Below, piece by piece: positions 8,210 to 16,730 of a DNA stretch of 64,000 nucleotides. Numbering within the stretch: the first letter of the stretch is position 1; each line of letters starts with the position of its first letter. The position numbers and the translations under genes are program-made. The notes under the pieces were generated by a model. It worked only from the letters and a program-made list of their open reading frames with translations, searched no databases and was not told the origin of the DNA. Source of the DNA: CAZHAX01 sp964530325 (GTDB lineage Bacteria > Chloroflexota > Anaerolineae > B4-G1). The stretch covers positions 1 through 64,000 of the forward strand of contig CAZHAX010000004.1 of assembly GCA_964530325.1 (NCBI GenBank). The letters are read 5' to 3'.

Positions 8210-8300
8210 AGCTCTGTATCGAAGCAGCTTTCGCTCCTAGGGGACATGAGCGACAGCGGGGCAGCCCGTTGTATGCGCTGGCAGTCGAGCGGTAATCGGT
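8189..8300 (+). repeat. dispersed repeat, copy 4 (promoter core deleted)
   Basis: Upstream arm catgcacttgacggtcc onward matches copy 3. Where copy 3 has the spacer and TTGTGTG, this copy goes straight from gctttcgct to cctagggg, a loss of about 17 bp that removes the promoter core. It precedes the GT87-like gene, which therefore needs another promoter or read-through. Confidence 0.6.
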
Positions 8301-8323
8301 GGATGACTGACGGTTGAGCCTCC

Positions 8324-9265
8324 ATGCTCAGAATCATGCGACCGTTCTCAACATACAACTGGAACAGAATAGGTTGGCTTGTCGCTGTCGAAACCGGGGC
8401 AATAGTCATCATTGCCTCGTTCTTTCTGCCTGGTGGTGATGATCTGCACCGTTTCTACCTTCCCTTTGCCAGTGGCTGTCTGGACTGCGGGTTTGTGCCT
8501 TACTACGCTGAATGGATACTGTGGCCACTGGCGGTTCTTCCTCCGAGCCTCATCTGGCCAGTTTGGACAACCGCAAGTGTGGCTGGCTTCATCGGGCTAT
8601 GCTGGTATGCCAAGGTCAATCCCGCAATCGTTATCCTGTCGTTTCCGGCGATGGCTCAGTTCTGGCTGGGACAGATTGATGTCATTGTCGCCCTGGGTTT
8701 GGTCATCGGACTGCTGGTGACCAACCCGCTTGTGCGCGGCATTGGCATACTGCTGGCGCTAATCAAACCCCAGTTGACGGGGTTGGCAGTACTGATACTG
8801 CTGATCCATCAACCGCGTCGGGAAGTGATCAAGGTCTTGGCCCTGCCGATTGTCGCGATGGTTATCAGTCTTCTGGTATATGGTTTCACCTGGCCGATTG
8901 ACTGGTTGGCCAATTCGTTGGACAACCTGCCGGTACACGCATGGCGATTGGCCTCAAGCGATGCTTGGCCATATGGAATGGTGTCTGTCTTGACCCTATT
9001 CGCGTTCAGACCACTGCGGCCGCGATTCGAGGCTGCGATAGTCGTCTCCGCGCTCGCAGTTCCGTTCTTTGGTGTCTACTCGTACCTGATCTGCCTAGTG
9101 TTCCGTGCGCCATGGTGGACTTTGCCTTTGTCTTATGCCTGGCTTCTGATGTATCCTGTCTACGGCAATGCTTCAGTGCGTCTGGCCTGGATACTACCGT
9201 CGGCGCTGCTTGGACACTCACTGGTCAGAGAGATCAGGGAGAGGGCCGGGAGAGGTCGCGAATGA
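8324..9265 (+). CDS. GT87/DUF2029-like polytopic mannosyltransferase-type protein
   Basis: A 313-residue protein with eight or nine membrane helices. The pattern fits GT-C glycosyltransferases of the GT87 (DUF2029) kind: a first extracytoplasmic loop with DDLHRFYLPFASGCLDCG, the FWLGQIDVIVALGL segment and LALIKPQLTGLAVL, the last two being family hallmarks. Members transfer mannose or arabinose from polyprenyl-phosphate sugars outside the membrane. It is shorter than typical (about 400), mainly at the C-terminus. The start is ATG 8324; ATG 8339 is an alternative. No sugar pathway genes are beside it. Confidence 0.68.
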   Translation: MLRIMRPFSTYNWNRIGWLVAVETGAIVIIASFFLPGGDDLHRFYLPFASGCLDCGFVPYYAEWILWPLAVLPPSLIWPVWTTASVAGFIGLCWYAKVNPAIVILSFPAMAQFWLGQIDVIVALGLVIGLLVTNPLVRGIGILLALIKPQLTGLAVLILLIHQPRREVIKVLALPIVAMVISLLVYGFTWPIDWLANSLDNLPVHAWRLASSDAWPYGMVSVLTLFAFRPLRPRFEAAIVVSALAVPFFGVYSYLICLVFRAPWWTLPLSYAWLLMYPVYGNASVRLAWILPSALLGHSLVREIRERAGRGRE

Positions 9266-9731
9266 GGTCTTGGTTGTTCATTCCGAAGACCAGGTGCGCC
9301 CAGCGGCGGTCTGCACCCACTTGGCTGCCGTGCGGTTCATGAGGGCTTGCACACCCGCCGGCAGGTGAACTCAAGCGCTACCATGGTGGACAGTCCGATT
9401 GTGGTATGTGATACATCACACCTGATCTGGTCACGGGGCAGCGCCTCCGGGCGTTCCTCAGGCCGGATCTGAGTTCGGCGGTCCTACGACTCCGAGACTC
9501 AGCGGCATTCGCAGCTGTCATCGAGAACCTGGAGCTAGGTCTGGTGCATAGAGATACTCTGTGGGCCACGGAGGTGTCCGACGACTGGCCGCTCGCGAAC
9601 CGGGCTTCGCTCCTTTCGCAGGCAGGTTGCGTCTACGGCGGATTGCTGCTGCACTCGGGCGGGTGTTGGTAGGGCCCGCCGGCAGCGGATGTGCCAGTCG
9701 TCGGGCCCCGTACCCCCATCTGTGGTCTGGA
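9266..9731 (+). other. 466-bp stretch with a start-less open frame
   Basis: No complete gene. Frame 1 is open from 9412 to a stop at 9670 and reads plausibly as protein (LRPDLSSAVLRLRDSAAF, then IENLELGLVHRDTLW), but has no ATG and only poor alternative starts. It may be a gene remnant. The rest shows nothing recognisable. A minus-strand frame across it looks like a codon shadow. Confidence 0.3.
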
Positions 9732-10301
9732 ATGAAGGGATATCTTAAGCGATCCTTGGCTTGGTGGCATCTGCCGGCACCACCCTGGCCTCGCCGGATT
9801 GCCATCACAGGTCTATGCATAGCGGTAGCTATCGTGGGCGGCACCCTTGCAGCTCTAGCTCTGCGTCTGCTCTCAGCGTCAAAGACGGGCGCACTATTCA
9901 AGCCGCCGCTGATGTTGGCCCCAGAGATCGCAGCTCTTACAGGCCTGTTCATTGCTGGCCTCGCAAGTGGCGTCGATCCGGTGGGATGGCGGGGATTCTT
10001 GGTGAGAGTGTCCATAGCCGTTGCTTGTGCGCTGGTCAGTGGCCTATGGACGAAGCTGCTGGTCGACTGCCTCATAGGCGAGTCCCAGTCCGTTGTCGGA
10101 CTGGTCGACAGAGTGACCAGAAGCACGGTCGACTCCGTCGATTTCGCGCTCTCGGCGAGCCGGGCGGCCTGCCTCAGCATGGCGCTGATAGCTGCGCTGG
10201 CATTGGGGAGGGCGAGAGACTCGCATTCACCTGTCTGCGATCTTGGGAGAGCATCGGACAACACGGATGCTAGTCCGGGTCAAAGGAGAAGTCCACAATG
10301 A
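9732..10301 (+). CDS. hypothetical membrane protein
   Basis: A 189-residue protein with four predicted membrane segments (around ITGLCIAVAIVGGTLAALAL, EIAALTGLFIAGLA, SIAVACALVSGLW and ACLSMALIAALAL). The frame is open further upstream to 9561, but that part is Arg/Gly-rich and not protein-like, so ATG 9732 (MKGYLKRSLAWWHLPAPPW) is chosen. No family is recognised. The hydrophobic stretches favour this strand over the long frame on the opposite strand. Confidence 0.5.
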   Translation: MKGYLKRSLAWWHLPAPPWPRRIAITGLCIAVAIVGGTLAALALRLLSASKTGALFKPPLMLAPEIAALTGLFIAGLASGVDPVGWRGFLVRVSIAVACALVSGLWTKLLVDCLIGESQSVVGLVDRVTRSTVDSVDFALSASRAACLSMALIAALALGRARDSHSPVCDLGRASDNTDASPGQRRSPQ

Positions 10302-10469
10302 GACTGCCGTGCTGGACGCCGGAACACGCAGTTCAGTGAGATGGATACACAAGGCTGCTGGCGGCTGTCACAGGAAACCACTCGCACGCTACAGGCGCTC
10401 TTGGGTGGGATGATGTCATCTGGAGTCTGTCTTTCGGCATGCTGTGTCGAAGTCGCCACCCAACCCGCG

Positions 10470-10600
10470 CGTGCGGCCGGCGGCTTGCCAGGCAGCCTAT
10501 CGTAGTAGGTTTCGTTTCTGGGGCCTGTGTGCTAGACTGGTGTGGTCCGCTGGGCCCGCCCGCAGGTCATGCGCCGGCCGCTGTGCGGCTAGAACGACGG
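10470..10600 (+). repeat. dispersed promoter-bearing repeat, copy 5
   Basis: TTTCGT (10510-10515), 17 bp, TAGACT (10533-10538) preceded by TGTGC. The copy is flanked by an inverted repeat of at least 9 bp, cggccggcg at 10474-10482 and cgccggccg at 10572-10580. Upstream, 10302-10469 holds only a doubtful 54-codon frame from ATG 10341 that ends inside the repeat. Confidence 0.68.
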
Positions 10601-10628
10601 GATGATCGCGTAGGGAACACCTACCTAC

Positions 10629-11081
10629 GTGTTCAAGGACTGGGACGGCAGATATGCAGCCTTTGGGTCAAACCTCGTGATGTCGGTACTGTTCGTCGCC
10701 ATGCTGGTGCGACGGGGCGACGTGAGCGGACAGTCGGTGCACGTAGCGTTCTTCAAGATGCTTGGGACGGCATGCGCCTCTCTCATGTTCCATGCGTACT
10801 TGCCTTCATCAAGGTTTCTCGACGCGCTATGTATCGCCATCTTTGCACTCGACACGCTCTACCTGACGATTCTGTACTCGAGGCACAGACGGCCAGGCAT
10901 TGATCCGTGGCGGAGACCCTGGGGCCACGATCCCTCGCGGCCAGATGCCTGCGCGGCGGCGGGCGTCGCGCAATCCTCGAATCTAGCTCCAGGCCAATCA
11001 GGACTCGTACCAAGGCCGGTTTCCTTTGCGATGGTTGCGGCTGGAACAGAGTGGGGTTTCGCCGGACCCCGGGGGAGCTAG
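10629..11081 (+). CDS. small hypothetical membrane protein, start uncertain
   Basis: About 80 convincing residues (FKDWDGRYAAFGSNLVMSV, then SLMFHAYLPSSRFLDALCIA) with three membrane helices and no recognised family. GTG 10629 is the only start after an in-frame TAG at 10611-10613. An in-frame ATG at 10602 lies three codons before that TAG, so the original start may have been lost to a nonsense change. The 3' third (after about 10910) reads like non-coding DNA and runs through the next repeat, suggesting a lost stop or frameshift. It may be decaying. Confidence 0.4.
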   Translation: MFKDWDGRYAAFGSNLVMSVLFVAMLVRRGDVSGQSVHVAFFKMLGTACASLMFHAYLPSSRFLDALCIAIFALDTLYLTILYSRHRRPGIDPWRRPWGHDPSRPDACAAAGVAQSSNLAPGQSGLVPRPVSFAMVAAGTEWGFAGPRGS

Positions 11082-11110
11082 TACGGCAATCGTGGGGCAT
11101 CGCCCACGGC
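11008..11110 (+). repeat. dispersed repeat, degenerate copy 6
   Basis: Segment actcgtaccaaggccggtt followed by tcctttgcgatggttgcgg and gaacagagtgggg aligns with copies 1 and 8; the -10 region (ACAGAGT) has changed. It precedes the AhpD-like gene. Confidence 0.45.
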
Positions 11111-11147
11111 TGTAGTGGGCCTAATGTTGTCTCAGGAGTCGTCTTCA

Positions 11148-11630
11148 GTGAATGAGTACAGACGTCGAATCTACCACGGCCTATCTGAGATCCTTGGCGA
11201 TCTGAAAGCCATTCTGGCCCAGCGTGGCCGGATGAAATCCTTGATGCGTGGCGAGTTGATCGGCGGCGCGTTCCGCGAGCGGTTGATGCTCGCAGTCACG
11301 GCAGTCAATGGCTGCCGATACTGCTCCTACGCCCATGCCAAGAATGCGCTTGTCGAGGGGATCTCGAATGAAGAAGTAGAGGCCTTGCAGGAGGGGGAGC
11401 TGGCGAACAGCCCGGGAGACGAATTGCCTGCATTGCTCTATGCACAGCATTGGGCAGAAACAGGAGGCCGGCCGGCGCCCGCGGCTCGTAGACGGATTGT
11501 AGAACGGTACGGGGTAGACACAGCTGAAGCGATAGAACTGGCCTTGCGGACGATTCAGATGGGGAACCTGATGGGGAACACAATGGACTACGTGTTGCAT
11601 CGAGTGTCATTCGGTCGATGGGCGGCATAG
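11148..11630 (+). CDS. carboxymuconolactone decarboxylase/AhpD-like protein
   Basis: A 160-residue all-helical AhpD-fold protein. The family motif is present: E44 in AFRERLML, then C56-x-x-C59-x-x-x-H63 in NGCRYCSYAHA, the redox-active cysteine pair that relays electrons in alkyl-hydroperoxide defence. The start is GTG 11148, nine bases after AGGAG (11134-11138); the in-frame ATG 11124 lacks a ribosome binding site. The exact substrate is unknown. It stands alone between two repeat-type leaders. Confidence 0.82.
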   Translation: MNEYRRRIYHGLSEILGDLKAILAQRGRMKSLMRGELIGGAFRERLMLAVTAVNGCRYCSYAHAKNALVEGISNEEVEALQEGELANSPGDELPALLYAQHWAETGGRPAPAARRRIVERYGVDTAEAIELALRTIQMGNLMGNTMDYVLHRVSFGRWAA

Positions 11631-11804
11631 AGGCGTGCTGCGCCTGGGGTCTCGCTACAGGTGAGGCAGCGTGCCCTATCGCCGGACGACCTATCATTCC
11701 GACGAGTCGGCGCGCGGCTGGCTAGGCAATGCGCAGCGCGCGTGATCTAGGCACTTGGGCCAGGCATCAAGCGATCTATCATCTCTAGCGTTTGAGGCGA
11801 TCCG

Positions 11805-12470
11805 ATGAAGACGGCACTGTACTTCACCCCCATGCTCGCTGGAACGGTGTTCTGGCTGGTTAGAGCAAGGATCCTCGGCAAACAGCGGCAGGTATATCTT
11901 CTGAAGCCCGCCTCTACTCTGATGGTGATCATAGTGGCGGCACTGGGGCTTGTTCAGCCTCAGCGAAACGTGGTCTATGCCGGGGGTGTGCTGTTGGGCC
12001 TGGCGTTCTCGTTTGCAGGAGATGTGGCGCTGATGTTCGAGCAGAACCGCAGGGCCTTTGCAGTTGGGTTGGGATTCTTCCTCCTAGCGCACATCGTCTA
12101 CGCGGCGGTGTTTGGCGTGCTCGGGCGCGTTTCCTGCTGGGACGTTCTTTCTGCGATAGTCCTGCTGTTAGCTGGCGTGGCAGTCTATCTGCTGCTAAGA
12201 GCGAATCTGGGAGGGTTGCGAGTACCAGTGATCGCGTACACTCTCTGCATCTCGGTGATGGTGAATCGCGCGCTATCGACGCTCTTCAGTCCGGAATTCG
12301 GCGGAGGACAGGCCGGAATGGTTGCTGTGGGCGCAGTGCTGTTCTACATATCGGACGTTATTCTCGCGGCGTCCCGCTTCTGGAAGCCCTGGAGGTATCA
12401 TCCCATCAGTTTGGCGTTCTACTACAGTGGGCAGTTGCTCATCGCGTTGGCTGGCAGCTATTTTGGGTAG
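11805..12470 (+). CDS. YhhN/TMEM86-family membrane protein (lysoplasmalogenase-like)
   Basis: A 221-residue protein with eight hydrophobic helices and the YhhN signatures: LLKPASTLMVI (residues 31-41), AGDVALM, AHIVYAAVF and, near the end, LFYISDVILAASRF with YYSGQLLIALAG. The two aspartates in GDVALM and ISDVILA fit the conserved acidic pair of the family. Mammalian and some bacterial members cleave the vinyl-ether bond of lysoplasmalogens. Bacterial function is often unknown, so this is a family-level call. Confidence 0.85.
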   Translation: MKTALYFTPMLAGTVFWLVRARILGKQRQVYLLKPASTLMVIIVAALGLVQPQRNVVYAGGVLLGLAFSFAGDVALMFEQNRRAFAVGLGFFLLAHIVYAAVFGVLGRVSCWDVLSAIVLLLAGVAVYLLLRANLGGLRVPVIAYTLCISVMVNRALSTLFSPEFGGGQAGMVAVGAVLFYISDVILAASRFWKPWRYHPISLAFYYSGQLLIALAGSYFG

Positions 12471-12519
12471 TGGAACGAGGACACGGAATCGCAGGCAAGC
12501 CGTCACCCAAGCAGCACAT

Positions 12520-12650
12520 CAAGCCAACCCTCAATTCTCGTCCGTAGCGGAGCAACTTGCGGCCCTGGCGGGTGCTGGTAGAGTATCGTGGGAGCGGGAG
12601 GCGAGCTGCCAGTTGATGCGCCGATCGTCAGCGGCACGAGGAGATGGTTG
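12520..12650 (+). repeat. dispersed promoter-bearing repeat, copy 7
   Basis: TTGCGG (12557-12562), 16 bp, TAGAGT (12579-12584), then gagctgccagttgatgcgcc and gatcgtcagcgg, the clearest example of the shared downstream block. It precedes the VOC-family gene by about 80 bp. Confidence 0.65.
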
Positions 12651-12665
12651 GTTCGGGAGATACCT

Positions 12666-13091
12666 ATGAGCGCGCCAAGACTAAGCAACGGGGCTATCGT
12701 GTTCGTAGCACCGGATGTACGGAAGACCGCTGCCTACTACCAGGACGTGATGGGTTTCCGAGTGGTCGAGCACTATGACAAAGCGGAGCGATTCGCCGCC
12801 CTGTACCGCGATGCCGTAGAGATAGTTGTCGTTCAGGCGAAGCACGGAAAGGTGGTCTCCAACAGGGTGCGGTATGGTGCCGGCTATGACGCCTACCTAG
12901 ATCCTGAGGACGTCAAAGGTGTGGACCTGCTCTACGCGGACCTACGCGAAAAGGGGGCCACCATCGCAAGCCCTCCCGCGGCGACGGCGTACGGAAGCTA
13001 TGAATTCGTGGTAGAGGACATAGATGGGCGACTGATCGGGATCGGCAGGATCAAAGACAGCGAGGAGTTCTTCAGGGGAGGGGGCCCTTAG
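12666..13091 (+). CDS. VOC-superfamily (glyoxalase/bleomycin resistance-like) protein
   Basis: A 141-residue protein with the paired beta-alpha-beta-beta-beta pattern of the VOC fold: DVRKTAAYYQDVMGFRVVEH near the N-terminus and YGSYEFVVEDIDGRLIGIG near the C-terminus. The usual metal-binding Glu in the last strand (DPDGN-x-xE) is replaced by Gly, so classical glyoxalase chemistry is doubtful; a binding or resistance role is as likely. The ATG at 12666 follows GGGAG with spacing of about 6. Confidence 0.8.
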   Translation: MSAPRLSNGAIVFVAPDVRKTAAYYQDVMGFRVVEHYDKAERFAALYRDAVEIVVVQAKHGKVVSNRVRYGAGYDAYLDPEDVKGVDLLYADLREKGATIASPPAATAYGSYEFVVEDIDGRLIGIGRIKDSEEFFRGGGP

Positions 13092-13147
13092 ACAAGAGGT
13101 GCCAGGCAATCCCGGGCTCTCGGAGGGGACGAGACCCCCGACCCGCG

Positions 13148-13300
13148 CATGCATCCAGCGGCTTGTCTAGCCCTGCACCAAAGCCGGCTGCGGCTCTGCC
13201 AGTTGTGTGCTAGAGTGGGGGGGGGGGGCGCTGAGCGCGCAGGCTGCGTTTGCGCTGGACCAGTTGCGATGCCCGTTCACCGATGCGGGGTACATAGGCC
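13148..13300 (+). repeat. dispersed promoter-bearing repeat, copy 8, with a G12 tract
   Basis: Starts with catgcatccagcgg like copies 3 and 4. TTGTGTGCTAGAGT occupies 13203-13216 (TAGAGT 13211-13216; CTGCGG 17 bp upstream). Twelve consecutive G residues follow at 13217-13228, exactly in the discriminator and start-site region. It is the leader of the radical SAM gene. Confidence 0.72.
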
Positions 13301-13318
13301 GACACGTGACATAAGGAC

Positions 13319-14290
13319 ATGTACGGAATGCTGCAGGACCGACTGGCAAGATGTGAAAACTGCCCGCGCAAATGCGGGGTAAACCGGCTTGAGGGTAAGG
13401 TCGGGTACTGCAGGATTGCCGGCGGTATTGAGATCGCCTATGTCGGACTGCATTATGGAGAAGAACCTCCCATCTCAGGAACACGAGGCTCGGGGGCTGT
13501 GTTCTTCGCCGGATGCAATCTTCGCTGTCTGTTCTGCCAGAACTACCAGATCAGCCAGGAGTTCGAGAAGGCCCACACGCGGACGCTCACTACGGACGAG
13601 CTTGCGTGCGAGATGCTGCGCCTTCAGCACGAAGGGGCCCACAACATCAACTTCGTATCGCCTTCCCACATGGTCATCCAGATGGCCGAAGCCATCAGGC
13701 TCGCAAAGCGAAGTGGGCTTGCTGTACCTATCGTCTACAACTCCGGCGGCTATGATTCGGTTGATGCGCTCCGCCAGATCCGGGGTCTGGTGGACATATA
13801 CCTGCCGGACATCAAGTACCTCGACAACGAACTTGGCAGGCGGCTATCCGACGTAGACGATTATGCCGATATCGTCCCCGGGGTTCTCCAAGAGATGCTG
13901 GCTCAGGTCGGACACCTGACGGCCGATGACGAAGGCATTGCGGTACAGGGTTTGCTGGTCCGGCATCTGGTACTGCCTGGCTACCTCGACAACACCCGAA
14001 GATGTCTCCGCTTTCTGGCAGAGCTATCTCCCGACACTGCGGTCAGTATCATGTCGCAGTACTCGCCTCAATACAGGGCGCGCCACTATCCCGGGCTAGA
14101 CCGGACTGTGACAGAATACGAATACGATCAGGTGACAGACTACGCGCTTGATCTTGGCCTCGAGAATGCCTTTGTTCAGGAAGTCACGAGTCAGGAGCGC
14201 TGGCTGCCTGACTTCGCCCGGGAGTGTCCTTTCGGCCCGCCTGTGTCGATTCCTGGCTCCTCATCGTCTGAAGTGACCGGCAGCGAATGA
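13319..14290 (+). CDS. radical SAM protein of the PflX/COG1313 type
   Basis: A 323-residue radical SAM enzyme. The 4Fe-4S motif C66-x-x-x-C70-x-x-C73 lies in FAGCNLRCLFCQNYQIS. An N-terminal cysteine set (C12, C15, C19, C31: CENCPRKCG, then GYCRIAG) is typical of the COG1313 group related to pyruvate formate-lyase activases, whose target is usually unknown. ATG 13319 is given, but AAGGA at 13313-13317 is too close to it and is 10 bases from ATG 13328, which may be the real start. The gene is alone, with no glycyl radical partner in the window. Confidence 0.85.
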   Translation: MYGMLQDRLARCENCPRKCGVNRLEGKVGYCRIAGGIEIAYVGLHYGEEPPISGTRGSGAVFFAGCNLRCLFCQNYQISQEFEKAHTRTLTTDELACEMLRLQHEGAHNINFVSPSHMVIQMAEAIRLAKRSGLAVPIVYNSGGYDSVDALRQIRGLVDIYLPDIKYLDNELGRRLSDVDDYADIVPGVLQEMLAQVGHLTADDEGIAVQGLLVRHLVLPGYLDNTRRCLRFLAELSPDTAVSIMSQYSPQYRARHYPGLDRTVTEYEYDQVTDYALDLGLENAFVQEVTSQERWLPDFARECPFGPPVSIPGSSSSEVTGSE

Positions 14291-14304
14291 CGACCACGCG
14301 CGGC

Positions 14305-14440
14305 CCGCGCGCCGAGGTGAACCTGTGTCAAGTTTCGTCGCGGAGTACGTGCGCTTCTGTGGGTTGTACGGCAAGTGGCGCCGTCCGCTGGACCCGCCAG
14401 CCGGCGTTGGGCCGATCGGTCCGCGAAGGCAAGACCCACA
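14305..14440 (+). repeat. dispersed repeat, copy 9 (degenerate -10)
   Basis: gtgtcaagtttcg, gcgcttctgtgggttgtacgg and caagtggcgccgtccgctgg follow the order of copies 3 and 5, and gttgggccgatcgg matches the downstream block. The -10 has become GCAAGT. It leads into the gene at 14458. Confidence 0.55.
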
Positions 14441-14457
14441 TTGAGGAGGTGGACCGT

Positions 14458-15054
14458 ATGAGACCAACTGTCCAGACTGCGCATCTGAGTCTCACCGCAA
14501 GAAAAGTAGTCGACGAGATCCTGGGACAGCTGGAGCATCGCGAGGATGCGCTGCGCGGTCTCGAGGGCACAATCATCGATAGCACACTGGCATATCGACG
14601 GGGGCGGTTTGTGGTCGAGAAGACCAGCGAGGAACCATGGTCGCCGGCGGAGGAGGCACGGGCGGGCTTGAGCGCCATCTACGAAGAGCTCAACAGCTCG
14701 AGGCTAGTCCTCGAAGAGCTGGCTTGCGACGACCCGAACGAGATTCGGATCCGAGCAACACCTGCGGTCGTGGGCGAGTTCGATTTCGCGAGCTTTCCAG
14801 CGGAGGACAATCTTGCGTTCACGATGACGATGAGCACAGTCCCGGCACGACTGCTCAGGGTTGAGATGGAGTTGGTGAACCTGCCCTGGTGGCTAAGATG
14901 GCTGCTCAAGCTGGAGGAAACCAGTATCGAATTCGACTACATCCGAGGGGTTCCGGTGCCGAGGACCAGCTCCATACGCATTCTGAGCCGGGGCATAGGA
15001 TCGCTACGCCTGGCCATGGGCAGCGAGATCGAGGTTCGATATCGCTATGCATAG
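14458..15054 (+). CDS. hypothetical protein
   Basis: A 198-residue soluble protein. The ATG is preceded by a near-perfect GAGGAGGT at spacing 7, so the start is secure. Residues 10-45 are helical (ARKVVDEILGQLEHREDALR); the rest alternates beta-type segments (AFTMTMSTVPARLLRVEMEL, then IRILSRGIGSLRLAMGSEIE). A short LPWWLRWLLKLEE stretch may touch the membrane. No family is recognised. It could be co-transcribed with the lipoprotein gene 55 bp downstream. Confidence 0.6.
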   Translation: MRPTVQTAHLSLTARKVVDEILGQLEHREDALRGLEGTIIDSTLAYRRGRFVVEKTSEEPWSPAEEARAGLSAIYEELNSSRLVLEELACDDPNEIRIRATPAVVGEFDFASFPAEDNLAFTMTMSTVPARLLRVEMELVNLPWWLRWLLKLEETSIEFDYIRGVPVPRTSSIRILSRGIGSLRLAMGSEIEVRYRYA

Positions 15055-15109
15055 GGGGCAGACCGGTCCGGGCAGAAGCAGCCCGTCGCGCGACGGCGAG
15101 TTGAATGAG

Positions 15110-16321
15110 ATGAGGATTCCCTACGTCTCGAAGCGGCGTGGGCCTAGAAAGCGGCCGTCAGGGTGCGTTGCCGCAGCCCTGCTCCTGGCCCTGGTGGCCT
15201 GTGGCCGGGAGGGCGGCTCCACCTCTCAGCCCTCTGTGTTCACACCGTTTCCCACCGCGGGCAGCGCGGCAGTAGGCCGTTCGCAGATCGTCCGGGATCT
15301 GGATCAGAGCTGGGCATATACCGGGTCTGCCTCCGAATGCAGAGACGGCTACGTGTCGGCGCGGCGCAATCAGCAGGGGCTGCAAGAGACGATCCCGAGC
15401 GATGCCGGAAGTGCCGATGCGCCGCTGATTCTGATTCTCTCGGTGCACACCTGCGACGACAAGATCGTCTCCGATACGGACGGCTTCCTGCGCGGCAGCG
15501 CAAACCTGCTTCGGTTGGCAGACCTGCTGGAGGACTACGGCGGCCGGCTGTCAATGCAGGTCACCCGGCGATGGCAGGAGTTGGAGGACTTGTACCAGAC
15601 CGGCACACTCCGGCGACTGCACGAACAGGGGAGTGAGATTGCCCTGCACATCCATGAAGAGTACCTGATACCGGCCTTCCTCGGTGAGCCCTATACCGGA
15701 CAGTCAGGCATCGAGGAGCGGGTGCTGGCGCTGCCCGACGAGACCCTGGTCGCTGCGATGCGGACGCTGAAACAGGATGTGGAGCGTCTCTCGGGAGCGG
15801 AGGTGACCGTATACACCGGCGCGCCGTTCATGCGCGACGCGCTTGGCGTCGCTGCCCAGGCCGGCCTGGAGGTGACGTCCGGATACAAGAATCCGGAGAC
15901 CCACCTTTCAGACCCGCGCATCACAGTGCTTAACCCCTGGCGGCCCGCGGGCGGAACGAGTGTCGATCTCCTCGCCGAGCATGATCCGCATGGGTCAATC
16001 ATCTTCGTGCCTGCGGGATTCGGGCCCGCACACTGCAGGGACGTGGGGGGCATTCCGACCCCATTTGCCCCGGGCGGCTTCGACTACGCCACCTACCTGC
16101 TGCGCCAGTCTCTGCGCTTTGTCGATGCACAGCGGGTGAACGCCTTCACGCTCGTCTTCCATCCATGGGATTTCGAGGACGAGAGTGATTTCCGCCTGTG
16201 GCGGACGTGGCTGGATGAAGTCATTCAGCCGCTTCTCGATTCCGGTCGCGTCCGCTGGGGCACGTTTGCCGAAGCAGCAGAAGCCTACACCGGGTGGGAG
16301 ACCCAGTACCTTGGGGACTAG
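15110..16321 (+). CDS. lipoprotein with a polysaccharide deacetylase-like (NodB) fold
   Basis: A 403-residue exported lipoprotein: basic N-terminus, hydrophobic AAALLLALVAC with a good lipobox (LVAC), then a Ser/Thr/Pro linker. The body reads as a divergent NodB barrel: LILILSVHTCDDK (the D-D position), EIALHIHEEY (paired His) and LVFHPWDFEDESDFRLW near the end. That order suits a metal-dependent carbohydrate deacetylase or a relative, but the motifs are not canonical, so activity is uncertain. ATG 15110 is chosen because the signal peptide starts there. Confidence 0.62.
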   Translation: MRIPYVSKRRGPRKRPSGCVAAALLLALVACGREGGSTSQPSVFTPFPTAGSAAVGRSQIVRDLDQSWAYTGSASECRDGYVSARRNQQGLQETIPSDAGSADAPLILILSVHTCDDKIVSDTDGFLRGSANLLRLADLLEDYGGRLSMQVTRRWQELEDLYQTGTLRRLHEQGSEIALHIHEEYLIPAFLGEPYTGQSGIEERVLALPDETLVAAMRTLKQDVERLSGAEVTVYTGAPFMRDALGVAAQAGLEVTSGYKNPETHLSDPRITVLNPWRPAGGTSVDLLAEHDPHGSIIFVPAGFGPAHCRDVGGIPTPFAPGGFDYATYLLRQSLRFVDAQRVNAFTLVFHPWDFEDESDFRLWRTWLDEVIQPLLDSGRVRWGTFAEAAEAYTGWETQYLGD

Positions 16322-16730
16322 TCGGCACCTGCCGGCTTGGTAGGCAAAGCACGGACGCCGGTCAAACACTGGCCGGGCGGATCCGGTTCCCGCTCAGCGG
16401 GACAGAACAAGACTTGGCGGCCGGAGACTTCTGGCTGGTCCGTCAGGCCGAGCACTTGTGCTAGGAGGATTACACGCAGGAAGTCGCGACTCTGCTCCTG
16501 GTTCATAGGCCGAGCTTTGAACTAGGTCGGAGGTGTTCGCGTAGTGGGTGGATCCGTCCGCAGATGGTGCACCAATCAAGGCCCCCTGTCGGCGCGTACA
16601 GGAGGATGAACAAGCCGGCCAGGCAGGGATTCACCCCACTGTGCTGACGGGCGCGACGGCCCTGCAAGCACCGCCCGCGGCGCGGGCAAAGCCCAGCCTG
16701 TTGGACCGCTCACAACCCAGGAGGATGGGG
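16322..16730 (+). other. 409-bp stretch without a clear gene
   Basis: No convincing protein frame. Two Shine-Dalgarno-like sites (ctaggagga near 16461 and caggaggatg near 16600) open only very short frames. The second opens a 13-codon frame (MNKPARQGFTPLC), conceivably a leader peptide. Nothing else was recognised. Confidence 0.35.

Noticed and set aside
9518..10264. A 248-codon minus-strand frame opposite the hypothetical membrane protein
   Set aside because: Ser/Arg/Pro-rich with no hydrophobic or domain pattern, while the plus strand encodes membrane helices.
16461..16640. Short frames after Shine-Dalgarno-like sites as real small genes
   Set aside because: Frames are 13-60 codons, not protein-like, and one has no spacing between the site and ATG.
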